Below are positions 1 through 11,354 of a stretch of 64,000 nucleotides of DNA, in pieces. The notes under the pieces are model-generated. The model did not search any database and was not told the origin of the DNA. It worked only from the letters and a program-made list of their open reading frames with translations. The translations under genes and the position numbers were made by a program. Numbering within the stretch: position 1 is the first letter of the stretch; each line of letters opens with the position of its first letter. Source of the DNA: Tetrastigma voinierianum (lineage: Eukaryota > Streptophyta > Magnoliopsida > Vitales > Vitaceae); the NCBI GenBank assembly GCA_016808115.1, contig JAEQBH010001385.1, positions 786,001 to 850,000 on the forward strand. The letters run 5' to 3'.

Positions 1-717
1 CTTGATTTTGATGACAAAATAATCTGACACGAAACAAGAAGAGAAATGTGAAGAACAAACCAAAAGAGTTGCCGATTCTTGTCTCCTATTCTTTGAATCC
101 CTATTTTTGCTCAAGTTTTATCATCACCAGCCCCTAATCTATCACAAATACGTCACAATCAGAGAACAAAAAAAAAAAAAAAAAATCAGTCGTGCATGTT
201 AGGGTTTCTGGTTAGGGTTGATTTCTACCCAATACACCTTCACTTGAAAATTTTTCTAGGAACAAATGAGCCATATTTTACCCAAATTTCCTTCAAGAAA
301 ATAATAGCTCTATGAGTCTATTTTCAGTAGAAATTAGAATCATCTCATTTGGATCATTACAACTTAACTTATGGCAAAAACACCAAAACTGTACCAAAAT
401 AGAGGATAACCCAGCAGCTTACTCGTATTTTCACTTCAGTCTAAAAAACAGGGGACTTATGGTTAGGTTTGCTTTTGTACCTTCTATAATTTTGTAGGTT
501 TACCTCTTAGGGTTCTTTCCCATTTGGAATCACTCAATTTGGATGACTAATGGCCAAAACAAAAACATGACACAACCCATAAATTTTCCTGTTTCTAGAC
601 TCTGTTTTGGTCCATCTCATAAACACCAACATAGCAGCTCTTTCTGGACTGCTTTAGGTCTCTATTTCTTTTAGACATATTCAACCATGATTCTTATGCA
701 CCATCTCAAATTAGAAT
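1..717 (+). mobile_element. Left part of an LTR interrupted by a younger solo LTR
   Basis: No gene is seen here. The text runs directly into 4533-5211 once the 718-4532 insertion is removed, and the combined sequence ends at 5211 with ...GACGTTACA, resembling the GGTGTTACA end of the inserted element. Phrases such as 'atttgga...acttatggc' match the block that precedes palindrome clusters in the other LTRs of this window. The start lies outside the window. The small open frames here are chance. Confidence 0.5.
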
Positions 718-2581
718 TGTAGCGCCCCTTCTCCGATCCGACCCAATTTGCGGGTCCAAACCTGATCCGGGGTGCTCTGTTACTAATTACTATAAACTTA
801 GAACTTTAAGCTTTTTCATTACTATATAATGTTAAACATTTAACTTGTATTATATTCTGTAGCAGCGGATTACAAAATATATACAAGCTCCATATATGGA
901 CGTGTTCAACATTTAATATATTTACATTGTTTACAAAATAAACAAAATTTCATATACAAAATAGACCCAGGTATTATTCGATGGGCACTAGTGATGTAAG
1001 CACTTTGGCTAGCTGATAATAGTTAATACCCTTATGCTGGTTTCCTCTTACATGTACCTACACGGGATGAAAACACCGGTACTAAGCTTCACGCTTAGTG
1101 AATTAATACATATGGATGACCTCTACTAAGTCATACACTTCTATACAAATGCATATACTTATCATTTCTCATATATATACTTTTTCATAACATGTTTCAT
1201 TTATCATATTTCATATACTTTTCATGTCATCTTGTACTTTACTTCTTGTTCTTGTAACTGTATACTATCATCGCATAACAGTGCTATGCTTCTCATATCA
1301 TGTCATATATTCTATACATTTCATTTGCATATACTTGTCATTTTCTTTTAGGTTTCGTATGCACTTAAGCCTGCCTTAGAAGCAAATATAGGAAATAGCG
1401 TATGTCTTGAGATGTATTATCATTGTGCGAGACAGTGATCTCTATCTGTATATACGAAGGTATCACATCAGCATGCGAGACAATGACCTGCCACATATAA
1501 TATGTGACCCCGAATGGGGTAGTATATGCAGAAGGTATCATCAGCACAACACGAGGCAGATGACTATGTGTGATCAAGCGGGATCTATGTCATCGGCCCG
1601 GTCGATGCCACGATGGTGATTCGGAATCAACAATATTTATATCTTAGGATTCCTACTGCCGTAGCAAAGCTACTGCAGTATAGTGGTCTAGGGTCGAACT
1701 CAGGGATGGGTTTTCTTCATGCTAAATGAGTCATAGTTGATTGGAAATGGTGTTTCCACTTTGGATTTGGGGTTTTGGTAAAAACGGTGAGATTGATGGC
1801 TTGTAAAACTGTAACTGTACAGAAATAAAGTGTAAAAGAACTCCTTGAAATTTCGAACCCTTTGGGCTTAGGGTTAAGGTAGCTGTAATGTCCTCGGGTC
1901 CTTTTTTCCTGGAAGTGTTGGGGAGGATGATCTATAGTCATTTCTGGTAGGATCTAGGTTTGGCTATAAAATTGAACCACTAAAGTTTCTCTCTGAGTAT
2001 CGGCATTTGCCCATTAATGTTTCAAAGCAGTTAGAACCATCCGATGGATCGAACCTGCAGGAGCTAATAAATGGCAACTAATTGGCTTGTCGATTGGATA
2101 CAGATAAGTATCACGAGGCCTTGAAAGTTTGCAGTCTTGGCCACTCGGGGGTACATCACGAGTTCAAATCAGCGTGTGAGATGCAAAAACATAAATGATA
2201 ATAAATGCTGTAGCGTTGGTAACGAGAATGATGTATTACCTGAACTTTAACCCAGTGGCCCTCCTCTTCAAGGATGATGGAGGTTTTGCCAAGCATCCCT
2301 TGAGTTATCATCCTCAAAGGGTGTTTGGCAGGTGAGAAAATGCGAGAAAATGAGAGAAAGTGAAAGAAAATCGCACAGGCGGGAAAAGCTGAAAGCTTTG
2401 GCACCAATTTTTATTGATAGACTAAAAAAAACTCTTTTACATGAGCTTAACTGAGCTTATATAGTGCTCAGAGTCAAGGAAATTACATAAAAGTATGAAA
2501 GAACAAAAATTACATTAAGGGCATTTTGGTACAAAGCCACAAAATACAGTCAAAAAGCGGTCAACACAGCATACAGGGTAG

Positions 2582-2615
2582 GTTGCGAAATTTCGCAACT
2601 TGCGAAATTTCGCAG
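2582..2615. repeat. Palindrome cluster GTTGCGAAATTTCGCAAC
   Basis: An 18-base perfect palindrome occupies 2582-2599, followed at once by a second near-identical unit (2600-2615) and by decayed units to about 2680. A related core GCGAAATTTCGC recurs near 18,455-18,475 in another element. Confidence 0.85.
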
Positions 2616-3259
2616 GTTGCAAATTTTCGCAACTTTGTGCTCGACAGGTTGTGAAATTTTGCAGCTGCTTGCAAAATTCTCTTGCTCTTCTCTTTACGCA
2701 TTTTAGCTCCAATTGCCCTCTGATTTGCACATGCAGCTTTGAGTTTGGCTCGGGTTCATCGTATTTGAATCGACTCGAAGATAATGGTGTAATTGGCATG
2801 CCAAACTACAAAAATATCCACAAAATATGATCAATAGTATAGCCGGGACCTTAGTGTATCAATTAGGTTATTTAAGTTGATTAGTACACAAAAAGTGCTC
2901 AAAACCTGCAATAAACAGGGCTCAAAACAACACTATTTGGGCACTAATTATCGACCCAAACGGGGCCTCGATATCTGTAAACTGTAAGCTACAGCAACTG
3001 TGTCCCTATAGGCATGCCTATCTATCCTTCTACCAGGTTCTAAGCAGACAATCCGTGTATATTTTATGTTCAGTGCATATTTTATGTTCCCGAATAATTA
3101 TAGTCATCCGATAATCATATGTGATCTGTATAATCATTTATTCAAATCTTTTCATTTTTCATATCTCATTATATGCATGAATAACTATGGTTACCAGCAG
3201 GTCCTACTATTTTTTGTGATTTCTAGACCTAATATGATTTCCAATTTTATCAAGCTCTA

Positions 3260-3560
3260 TATGGATGGATTCTTGACTCAATGGGATTTTCATAGAGTCT
3301 AAGAACACCCGAATCGGAGTTCGGACGAAGAAGTTATGACCTTCCGAAGTTCGAGGTCTCACAGGCACAACCAGCCTTACTCGGCTAGCTCTACCCGACC
3401 AGTCTTGTATTATTCGCCCTAACCAGCCAGATCCAGCACCCAATGCCCTCCACAGGCATATGGATGAAATCTTGACTCAATGGGCTTTCCATAGAGTCCA
3501 AGAACACCCGAATCGGAGTTCGAACGAAGAAGTTATGACCTTCCGAAGTTGGAGGTCTCG
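3260..3560 (+). repeat. Duplicated ~100-bp block inside the LTR
   Basis: Two copies (about 3260-3360 and 3459-3559, offset 198) share 'atatggatg-...cttgactcaatggg' and the block 'acccgaatcggagttcg' followed by 'gaagttatgaccttccgaag'. A G/C-rich cluster of GGTCGGATGGACC-type units follows at about 3600-3690. The same block precedes palindrome clusters in other LTRs of the window. Confidence 0.85.
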
Positions 3561-4532
3561 GTCGGACGAGACCCGACCGGACGTACAGGCGGATGGACCC
3601 GGTCGGATGGACCTGGCGGATGGACGGTCGGATGGACCTGGCAGGACGGATCAGCCGGATGGACAGTAGGGCCAGACGGTCGGACCAACCCAGTCGGATG
3701 CCTTTCCATTTAGACTGCTCAGGGTAAACGAACCATAACTTTAGTTACAAAGGTCCGAATTGAGAAATTCAAAAGCCTAACATCAACTACACTGATGTGG
3801 CTACAATTTACATGAAGGACTCACTACCATATTCCCTTTATTTCTTATCCAAAAACCAGTCCTAAGACCCGGATAACGCATAGGATCAAGATAGGGTGCC
3901 TTAGTTCAAAATGCAACGAACATTTCCCCAGAAAACACATATATAGGAGTCTTAGAGTTCTTCTCAACTCAACCTGACAAGAAATGAGTTTAGGTTCCAA
4001 ACCCGACCCATACACACAAAATAGGGTTCCAAACCATGTATATCCATACTTTATATATACCAAAACTAGACAATTCCATAATCAAATTTTATACCTATGA
4101 TCTTCTTTTTCCCTTCCTTCTTTCTTACTCTTCTCTTGCTTCTTCTTATAACTTTTTTTTTTTTCTCTTTCTCGAGGGCCAAAATGAGATATTTCTTTTG
4201 GTCTTCTCCCAGACGATCTTATCCTTCTTCTTGAGTTAAAGCCATGTTTGGCTTCTCATTTTACTTTTAGGTCCCTCCATTTCTCTTATTCTTACTTTAA
4301 CTTATGCATATTCCCTACTTTGGCATATGACATTATTAAATTATGACCCTTGGGTCTAAATTAATAAATTGTTATTTACCCTTGACTTTTATTATTATTA
4401 TTGTGTATGTATTAATTGGTTTCTTGCTTATATTATTTTTATCTTTATTTTATTTCCGGAAAAATATACTTTTACTTTTATTATACCCTAAACATGTTAT
4501 AAAACTGTTATGACATAATTTGAGGTGTTACA

Positions 4533-5211
4533 AGAATCATCCAATTTGGAGTTCAAGAGGCCAAGTTATGGCCAAAACAAAATCATGGGTTTTAGGAAAA
4601 AAAAACTTTGATAGCAATTCCCTTCAAAACCTATACATATCTTTTTACACTTCTTGGTCTTTAAGACCCCACAAGCCAAAAAAAATAAACAATCCAAAGC
4701 AATACAACTCCAATTCAAGAACAAATTACCCAAAGATGGAAGAGTTAGGTTCTCCCTAAGCACAAAAACACAAATGAGTTAGGACTTTCCTAACAATCAA
4801 AAAGGAGAATCCATACCTTGCTTTCTTCTTAAAACCTTCCAATCACTTTTCTTCTCTTTTCTTGCAAAACTTTGAACAAATGGAGAACAATCACCAATAA
4901 TGGCTCTTCTCAAGAACCCATAACCCTATCTCTCTCCCTTTTCCAAAACATGAAAAATACCTATTCTAAGGAACCCAGAATTTTTGGTCTTATCCTCTAA
5001 ATCCATTACAAGACCTTGTTTGGCTTTCTTTCTCATTTTGCATTTTAAATTCATTCTACTTGTTTCTAATTACACTTCACTTATCAATATTTCTATCACC
5101 TAAAACCAATAACATAACAAATAGAATAATAAAAAAAATAAAAAAATAAAATGGCATAAAATACTATAAAATAAAATAATAAAACAAGAAAGTTATTTTT
5201 GGGACGTTACA
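4533..5211 (+). mobile_element. Right part of the LTR interrupted at 717/4533
   Basis: This continues the sequence broken at 717 and begins with the second copy of the AGAAT target duplication. It contains 'gaccttgtttggcttt' (near 5015), a phrase found near the 3' end of other copies of this LTR family, and ends ...GGGACGTTACA at 5211. There is no gene. Confidence 0.5.
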
Positions 5212-6284
5212 GTTAAGATAATGAACTATCATTTTCCTTTCTTAATCGCTACTAGGATCTAACAAAAGCTAAAAAACAAGAGTATTATCAAATTATAAAT
5301 ATAGACAAATCATAAAACCTCATACTAAAATCTAATGTTTATGACTTACTCAGAGTTGTAAGGCATGGAAATATATTCAACATCATGACACTCTACTAAG
5401 CGTTTTGATAACAATTGTCTTCTTTTCTTTCTTTGAGGAGTACTAAAGCCCACTCATGATATATTTATAGGATTAAAAAAATACAAATTATGATTCCTTT
5501 TTAACATTATATAGTTGATTATGCATGTACCTATTATACCATTAAAACACAAAAAAACAATATCATTAGTCAAGTTTAATCTTCTTCAACATGGACAACT
5601 CGTATTAAACAAATTAAAAATTGAAAGTAAAATGTACATACCTTAAATAGAAGGAGATGCAATTTGATGACACCTCACTACTAGAAAAAACTAAAACAAT
5701 GATGCTATATCTATGACGCTTCTAAAAATATGTCATTGTTTAATTAGATGTATTAAAGAATTGACGCTTATTTATAAAAGTATCATTGAAATGCATATGC
5801 TTTTAAAATCATGGGAAGAAGGCAATCGAAAACAAAATGACTGCAAGGTATAGAGAGCACAGAAATAAGTGTCATAAACATTTCAAGAAGTACCCAAAGT
5901 AGCTATGCAAAGCAACATCCATATAAGCATGTTAGTGATCAAAAGCAATGAGAATTGTTATGTAATATATTTGCCTTGAAAAAATTTCAAGTAATGTCTT
6001 AATCAAAATCTTGTTTGGTTTGATTTGCTATGTGAAACATAATATTATATCCTTATCTTGAAAATTTTAGATTTTTAACTTAATCCATGTGACACTCAAT
6101 GAAAATATTTGAACACCGAAAATAGAAAGAAGTTTCCTTTTACCCATCGAGGGGGATCATGATCCTTTGTACAACATGTGGAGGAATTGGTAAAATTAAA
6201 AACATTTCTCAAATTTTATTAATGCTTCAAGAGTGTCAATTATTATACTTCACCAATGATTTTCTATAGTTCAAAAAGATATAT
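5212..6284. other. AT-rich intergenic stretch with a CACTA-type terminus
   Basis: No gene is seen. The only recognisable feature is the CACTA-like terminus described separately at 5676. The rest is AT-rich with no readable protein similarity. Confidence 0.5.
5676..5790 (+). repeat. CACTA-superfamily left terminus with subterminal repeats
   Basis: CACTACTAGAAAAAAC is the classic terminal inverted repeat form of En/Spm (CACTA) transposons. It is followed by subterminal motifs 'atgacgctt', 'tgtcattg' and 'ttgacgctt', typical of such ends. No matching right end with the same subterminal repeats was found, so this is a truncated or interrupted element. Confidence 0.6.
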
Positions 6285-8390
6285 TGAGATGCCCCAAAAT
6301 TTAGGGATTCGTTGACTAACCGTCAACACGCGGAAATACCCGTGGATATCGTGTGTCTCGATACCACACTGTCCAGTCCCATCTACTAGGATCTGTTTGT
6401 TTACATTCAATGAATATTTTATGTTATTTTCAAAACATATTACTATGATTTTAATTACAACCTCATACAAAATTATATTACAAAACTTGTTTGTCCAATA
6501 CTTTTAAAGATTACCGAGGAAACCACATTAAAAACTGCTTCACAATTACGACTCCTAATGAGGTGGTCGCAAGATGTCTGCTCTGCTTTTTGAAATGTTA
6601 TCCCATATGGGATGGGCCACGCTAAGTGAAGCACCTGTGGGGCTACTCTTTACTTAGAATTGCATGCAGTACTTAGCACTCACATTCATCAACCATTCAT
6701 TAGAATATGCAATTCTATCATACAGATTCTATATGGCATGCCATGAAATGAGATGAGACTCAAATTATGTACCATGCTCCAAATCATTCTGAGGCTCCTA
6801 TCACACCCTGTGCCCATGTGATAAACGATCATTGATGAATTAATCGTTGTTTTAAACAGAAATTTCCATTTTTGTTTTATAAACCAAAACACTTTGGATG
6901 TCATATTTTAATGACTACTTTCTTTTCTGAAATCAATGTGTCTTTTTGTAGGTAGCAATTTTAGGGTCTCACGCGAAATCGCACACCTTTCTACACTTTC
7001 ACGAGCTTTCACGTTGGACACATATGTATAACCAAAAATCACCTCGCGGGAGTATACGCCACCTTGCTATTACCCAACACATATTTTCATGTTTCTACAA
7101 TAGTGTGACTCTGTTGAACTTCAGTCAACAGTACCAACCCACTCATCAAATCACCAAGTATGGTGTTTGATTGCAATCATGCACTTGCACCTGTGAAATG
7201 CTATGTCTCAGTGCATATGCAATGCATTATGTCATTTCATATCAGTCAGTATCTGTAATAACGTAGAATGTCATATAAGACGATTTCGGCACTACAATTG
7301 CTCGCCATATCATGGATAATTCCAAACATTTCATCAATTGCCAACATATTAACTTATATATATCGGCAAGAACAATCAAGCATGTTATCACAAAATCAAG
7401 CAACAACACTTTAAAACAATACACAATTTCAAACTGCAAGTCGGCCTAGCAGTTTTAAGCAGCGAGGGCCTGATTAATTACTGGCAGGTTGTGAACCAAT
7501 CCCGATTCGAGGCTACGTATTGCGTTAACAGGACCACCAAAATAGTCCCGCAGCGGTGGCAAAGTACGCACCAAAATCAGCAATCCGTAGACAACAAGAA
7601 TCGCATTGATGGGGTGTCGGAAATGGACCATAACTTGGGTTGTAGAGGTTCGATTTTGGTGATTCAATAGCCTACATCAAGTTCATTAATGTAGCTACAA
7701 TTTACATGGAGGACCTGAGTCCGAAGTCCCTCGGTTTCCCACCAGAAAATTAGTCCTAAAATCCGACCAGTGTGTAGGATCAAAATATGGCAGTATTCCC
7801 ATATTTCAAAATTTGGCCAAATAGTCCCTTAGGGCAAAGACACAACCCCACAACCCTTATGATGGAAAATAAACCAAAGTAGGAAGAATCTCTACCTCTT
7901 GGAGTGTAGCCCTCGAACTTCTTCTTAGTTTCGTGAGTTCCGGCTGACCAGCGCTGTTATTTCTCGCTTTTTTTTCTCCTTCTCTCTCTTTTTCCTTCTT
8001 TCCTTTCTCTCCCTTTTCTTTTTCCTTCTCCTTTCCTTTCTCTCTTTTTTCTTTTTCCTTCTCCTTTCCTTTCTGCTCTTCCCTTCCTCTATGAATTAGC
8101 CTCCCATTTTATAGGCATGTCCATTGGCATGCATGTGGACACATGGCTTGCCACATGTCACACATGCATTTGCCCTTGCCTTGCCTTGTGACACATGGCT
8201 TGCCATGTGTTACCCGACACTCGTTGTCTCGAAAAACGTGAAATTCTGATTGTGCGAATTCAGAGTCGCATGAGTAGCCCAGATTTCAGAGGCCAGTCGT
8301 GGTGAAGTTCGTTTAAATCGTCAAAGTCTAGAAAATTTCAGGTTTTCAACTTGTATCGTAGCGGCAAGTTCACAGTGTTTGCCCCATTTT
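6285..8390 (+). mobile_element. LTR of the same family as 718-4532
   Basis: It begins near TGAGATGCCCC and ends near GTTTGCCCCA. It shares with 718-4532 a long diverged stretch: 'accataact...ttga...ttcaa-agcctaacatcaa...atgt-gctacaatttacatg-aggac' (7629-7720 against 3730-3820) and 'ccagtcctaa-a-ccg' (near 7753). A pyrimidine-rich tract occupies 7965-8090. The exact ends and target duplication could not be fixed. There is no coding sequence. Confidence 0.55.
8191..8210. repeat. Palindrome ACACATGGC-TT-GCCATGTGT
   Basis: Nine-base perfect arms around TT, with a decayed copy at 8139-8160. This is the palindrome unit of this LTR copy and differs in sequence from those in the other copies. Confidence 0.85.
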
Positions 8391-11354
8391 TTTTTGGAAA
8401 AGTTCAAATTTACCTAGGTTTTACATATATAAACTTTTATTTTTAGTCATAATTATACAATATATATCTTTATTGTATTGAATCATTTATGAGACTTGAT
8501 ATTGATGCTACATCCTTTATGTTTGGTCGTCAAAAACTATGGTGCATCTAAAATTATTATTGGGTTGTCAAAAGTTATGGTGCTTATCATTACAATTCTA
8601 TACATTAAAACTTAGTGTGAATGACAAATTTTAATATTCTTTTGATTGCATAATTTGTTAGCCTTGAATTTAATGTTTATTTACAAAATAATAGTATGTT
8701 TATACAATGACAATTATGTAAAAGTTGAAATGCATGTCTTGTTTGTCCTAGAATGTAATGTTTTTTTATAAAGTAAGTGTATGTTTATCCAATAACCACC
8801 ATGTTAAATTGAATTAAGTAGGATAACATTTTTTTCTTTAATAAAAGTTTTTATGTTGTTCACAAAACTTACATATAAAATGTTCATAACAACTATAACA
8901 CGGATGTATTTTATGATATTATATGTATTGAGTGAATTTAAGGCAATGAAGTTTAATTCTTAAAGTTTTATTTTGGTTATTTATATAATTATTTAATGAT
9001 GTCTAGTGTTATTTAAATAAATAGATGGCTACCAACTTAAGTAGGTGTCAATTAATTTAAATATGTTTTTTTTTAATTTTTTCCTCTATTATAAGGATTG
9101 TGAATAGTAAATTTTATAATATACATTATTTATATAAAGCTTATATATTTGTTTCTTTCTTTATAAGTGAATCAATTTATCATAAATATTATACTTTTAG
9201 CTTGAAAAATATAATATAACAAAAATTAGAATATAATACAATATTAGAAAATTAATTACTTTACAATATTTTAGACATCAAATACAAATTTGGTCATTGA
9301 TAAAAGACCCTTCTTATGTTTCTTAATAATTTTTATCATAATGGATGTAAATTTATTTGAGGAATTTTAAGTAGCCTGTTCTTATTTAAATCATAGTCAT
9401 ATTGTCTACTCATTTTTTCATATTTTCATTTAGGCATGACATACTAGACAAGCACCACGCCAAGTAGAACTTTTCAAGTTAATGTATTGGACTTCTAAAA
9501 ACGATTGGTAAACCAAGAAACACAAACTTCTTTTGTGACTTTTGATTGTAAAATCCTCTACTTGTTTATTTAATTTATATGATTATTAACTTACTTGTAG
9601 TGTATACTTCAATTACATCAATATTAACAATCATTTTTAAAATTAGAATTTTGTGATTTTCACTTAATGATATGCAAATGTTAAATAAAAATGAATTACA
9701 TTAGGATTTTGATTAAATTTTTGGATTATATGTGTAATAAGAAAAATTTATAAACATGCTATTGAAATGAATTTGAGCTTCCAAGATTTTATTAGTTATA
9801 AAGAACATGTACATTATAAAACATAAATTATTAAATTTATATATATGTATTTTTTGTAATAAATTATAGTTAATTTACCAAAGTTGCATATTAATTTCTA
9901 TATTTGTTAAAAGGACTGAGTTCTTTTAGAATTTTGATCTATCCAATGAGGATATATTTTATGTTATTTGATTTTTCTTTGCATCCGTAGGAAAAAAATT
10001 TAGAGTTGTAAAAGCAACCAATGGCAGAAGGTGATCAAGCCTTAACTGAGACTAATATATGTGTTCAAGTACTAGGCTCAAGAATTGGATATGTTAAAGG
10101 CTTAGGTCATGACCCTCGACCACCCCCATCTTCATCAAGATCTAAATGTGCTAAGTCACACCAAAAGATAGAATTGGAGAATGAGCTTAAAGCAACACAA
10201 GAACTCATACAAAGTCAAGAGACTTGAATATAGCACAAACAATCTCAAATAGACCATTTAACTAACTTTGTTAGTGAAATATGCCAACACATGAACATCA
10301 AAACATCAAAGCTCTGGAAGTTCATCTCCTTCACATGATACACCACTCATGGATTCCAAGTTACACTTTATATTGCAGCACTTGGTTTTATTTTTTTTGG
10401 GGACATGATCTCTTCTTGACATGTATGTATGATTTTTCATTTTTTGAGACATTATATCTTCTTAACATGTATATGTGTTTTTCTTTTTAAGGGACATTGT
10501 ATCCTCTTGGCATGTATATATGGTATTTTATGTTTCTGCAAATTTTTTGGATGTTATCATATTTTGCATTTGTTAGTTTTAATTTTCTTTTAATCTTAGA
10601 TTAAGTTATCTCATTTTACAAATGTGAATATTAGTCTTTACTATATCTTTATGTTCTCATATTTGGTAAGGGTGCTAGTTTTCAACTTATGTTTTAGTTC
10701 TACATCATAATATATTGGATACAAATTTTTACAATTTATCATTTTATATGCAAATATAGTAGAGTTGCTTATTTATTTGATGAAATACTATAAATTATGT
10801 GTTAAAACTATGTTATCACATGGTTTACTTATGCATATATAGTTTCTAATTATTAATCTATAATGAATTAAGTTATGACAAACTTTAATTAGATTTTATA
10901 ATTTAAATTCTTGAAAAATAATAATCAATATGTTAAGATTTGATGATAAAAATTTTATTGTTATATAAAAAAAAACAAAGCTTCTTACATTTTGTGTCAT
11001 TTATTTATTTTGTTAAAATGAGAACTTAATTTCTAATAGGGAATGAAGTTTTTGATCAAAATCTATTTGGCAATAAAATTGTAATTTTTATTGTTGTATG
11101 CATTTAATTTAGCAACAAGTTAATTTCTCATTACGAATTTTCGGCAACAAAATTTTTTGTCAACAAAAAAATTATGTCTCCATAAACTATTAGAAACAAA
11201 ACATTTTTTTTTATTACAAAATCTTTTCACGACGAGGATAAGGCGACGTTCTTCGTGAAACAAAAAATTTTTTATTGCAAAATTGTTTTTGTGACAAAAT
11301 TAATTTTTTGGCAACAAAATAATTTCGTCTCTATTTATCATATTTCTTGTAGTG
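8391..11354 (+). mobile_element. CACTA (En/Spm) transposon remnant, right portion
   Basis: The right end is TTTCTTGTAGTG (to 11,354), the inverse of CACTACAAGAAA. It is preceded by subterminal repeats of the 'ggcaacaaaat' and 'acaaaattttt' type over 11,100-11,335. A last-exon-like fragment of a CACTA-associated protein lies upstream at 10,021-10,227 on the same strand, consistent with one element. The left end was not found. The region from 8391 to 10,000 is AT-rich and otherwise unreadable, so the left limit is a guess. Confidence 0.55.
10021..10227 (+). pseudogene. Transposase_24-like (CACTA-associated) C-terminal exon fragment
   Basis: A 68-codon frame contains LGSRIGYVKGLGHDPRPP, then a serine-rich stretch, then a charged probable coiled-coil tail (ELENELKATQELIQSQE). 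This order (GSR-GY-KGLG, P/S-rich linker, helical tail) is how the C-terminus of the plant transposase-24 family looks in CACTA elements. The full-length family is several hundred residues; upstream exons are not recognisable here, and the ATG at the frame start is probably internal. It lies within the CACTA remnant whose right end is at 11,354. I consider it a dead fragment. The identification rests on motif recognition without a database search. Confidence 0.6.

Larger units (their letters stand above)
718..4532 (+). mobile_element. 3.8-kb solo LTR (or LTR-derived element) with 5-bp target duplication
   Basis: It starts TGTAGCGCC and ends GGTGTTACA, which are near-perfect inverted ends, and is flanked by AGAAT on both sides (713-717 and 4533-4537). 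No gag or pol coding can be read inside. Its middle shares with 19,554-21,576 the segment 'cctacacgg-atgaaa-caccggt-ctaagctt...cttagtg' (near 1060-1100), and its 3' part shares 'atgtttggctt' (near 4244) with other copies. I infer a solo LTR left by recombination, or a nested composite of that family. The length is large for an LTR, so internal nesting is possible. Confidence 0.7.
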
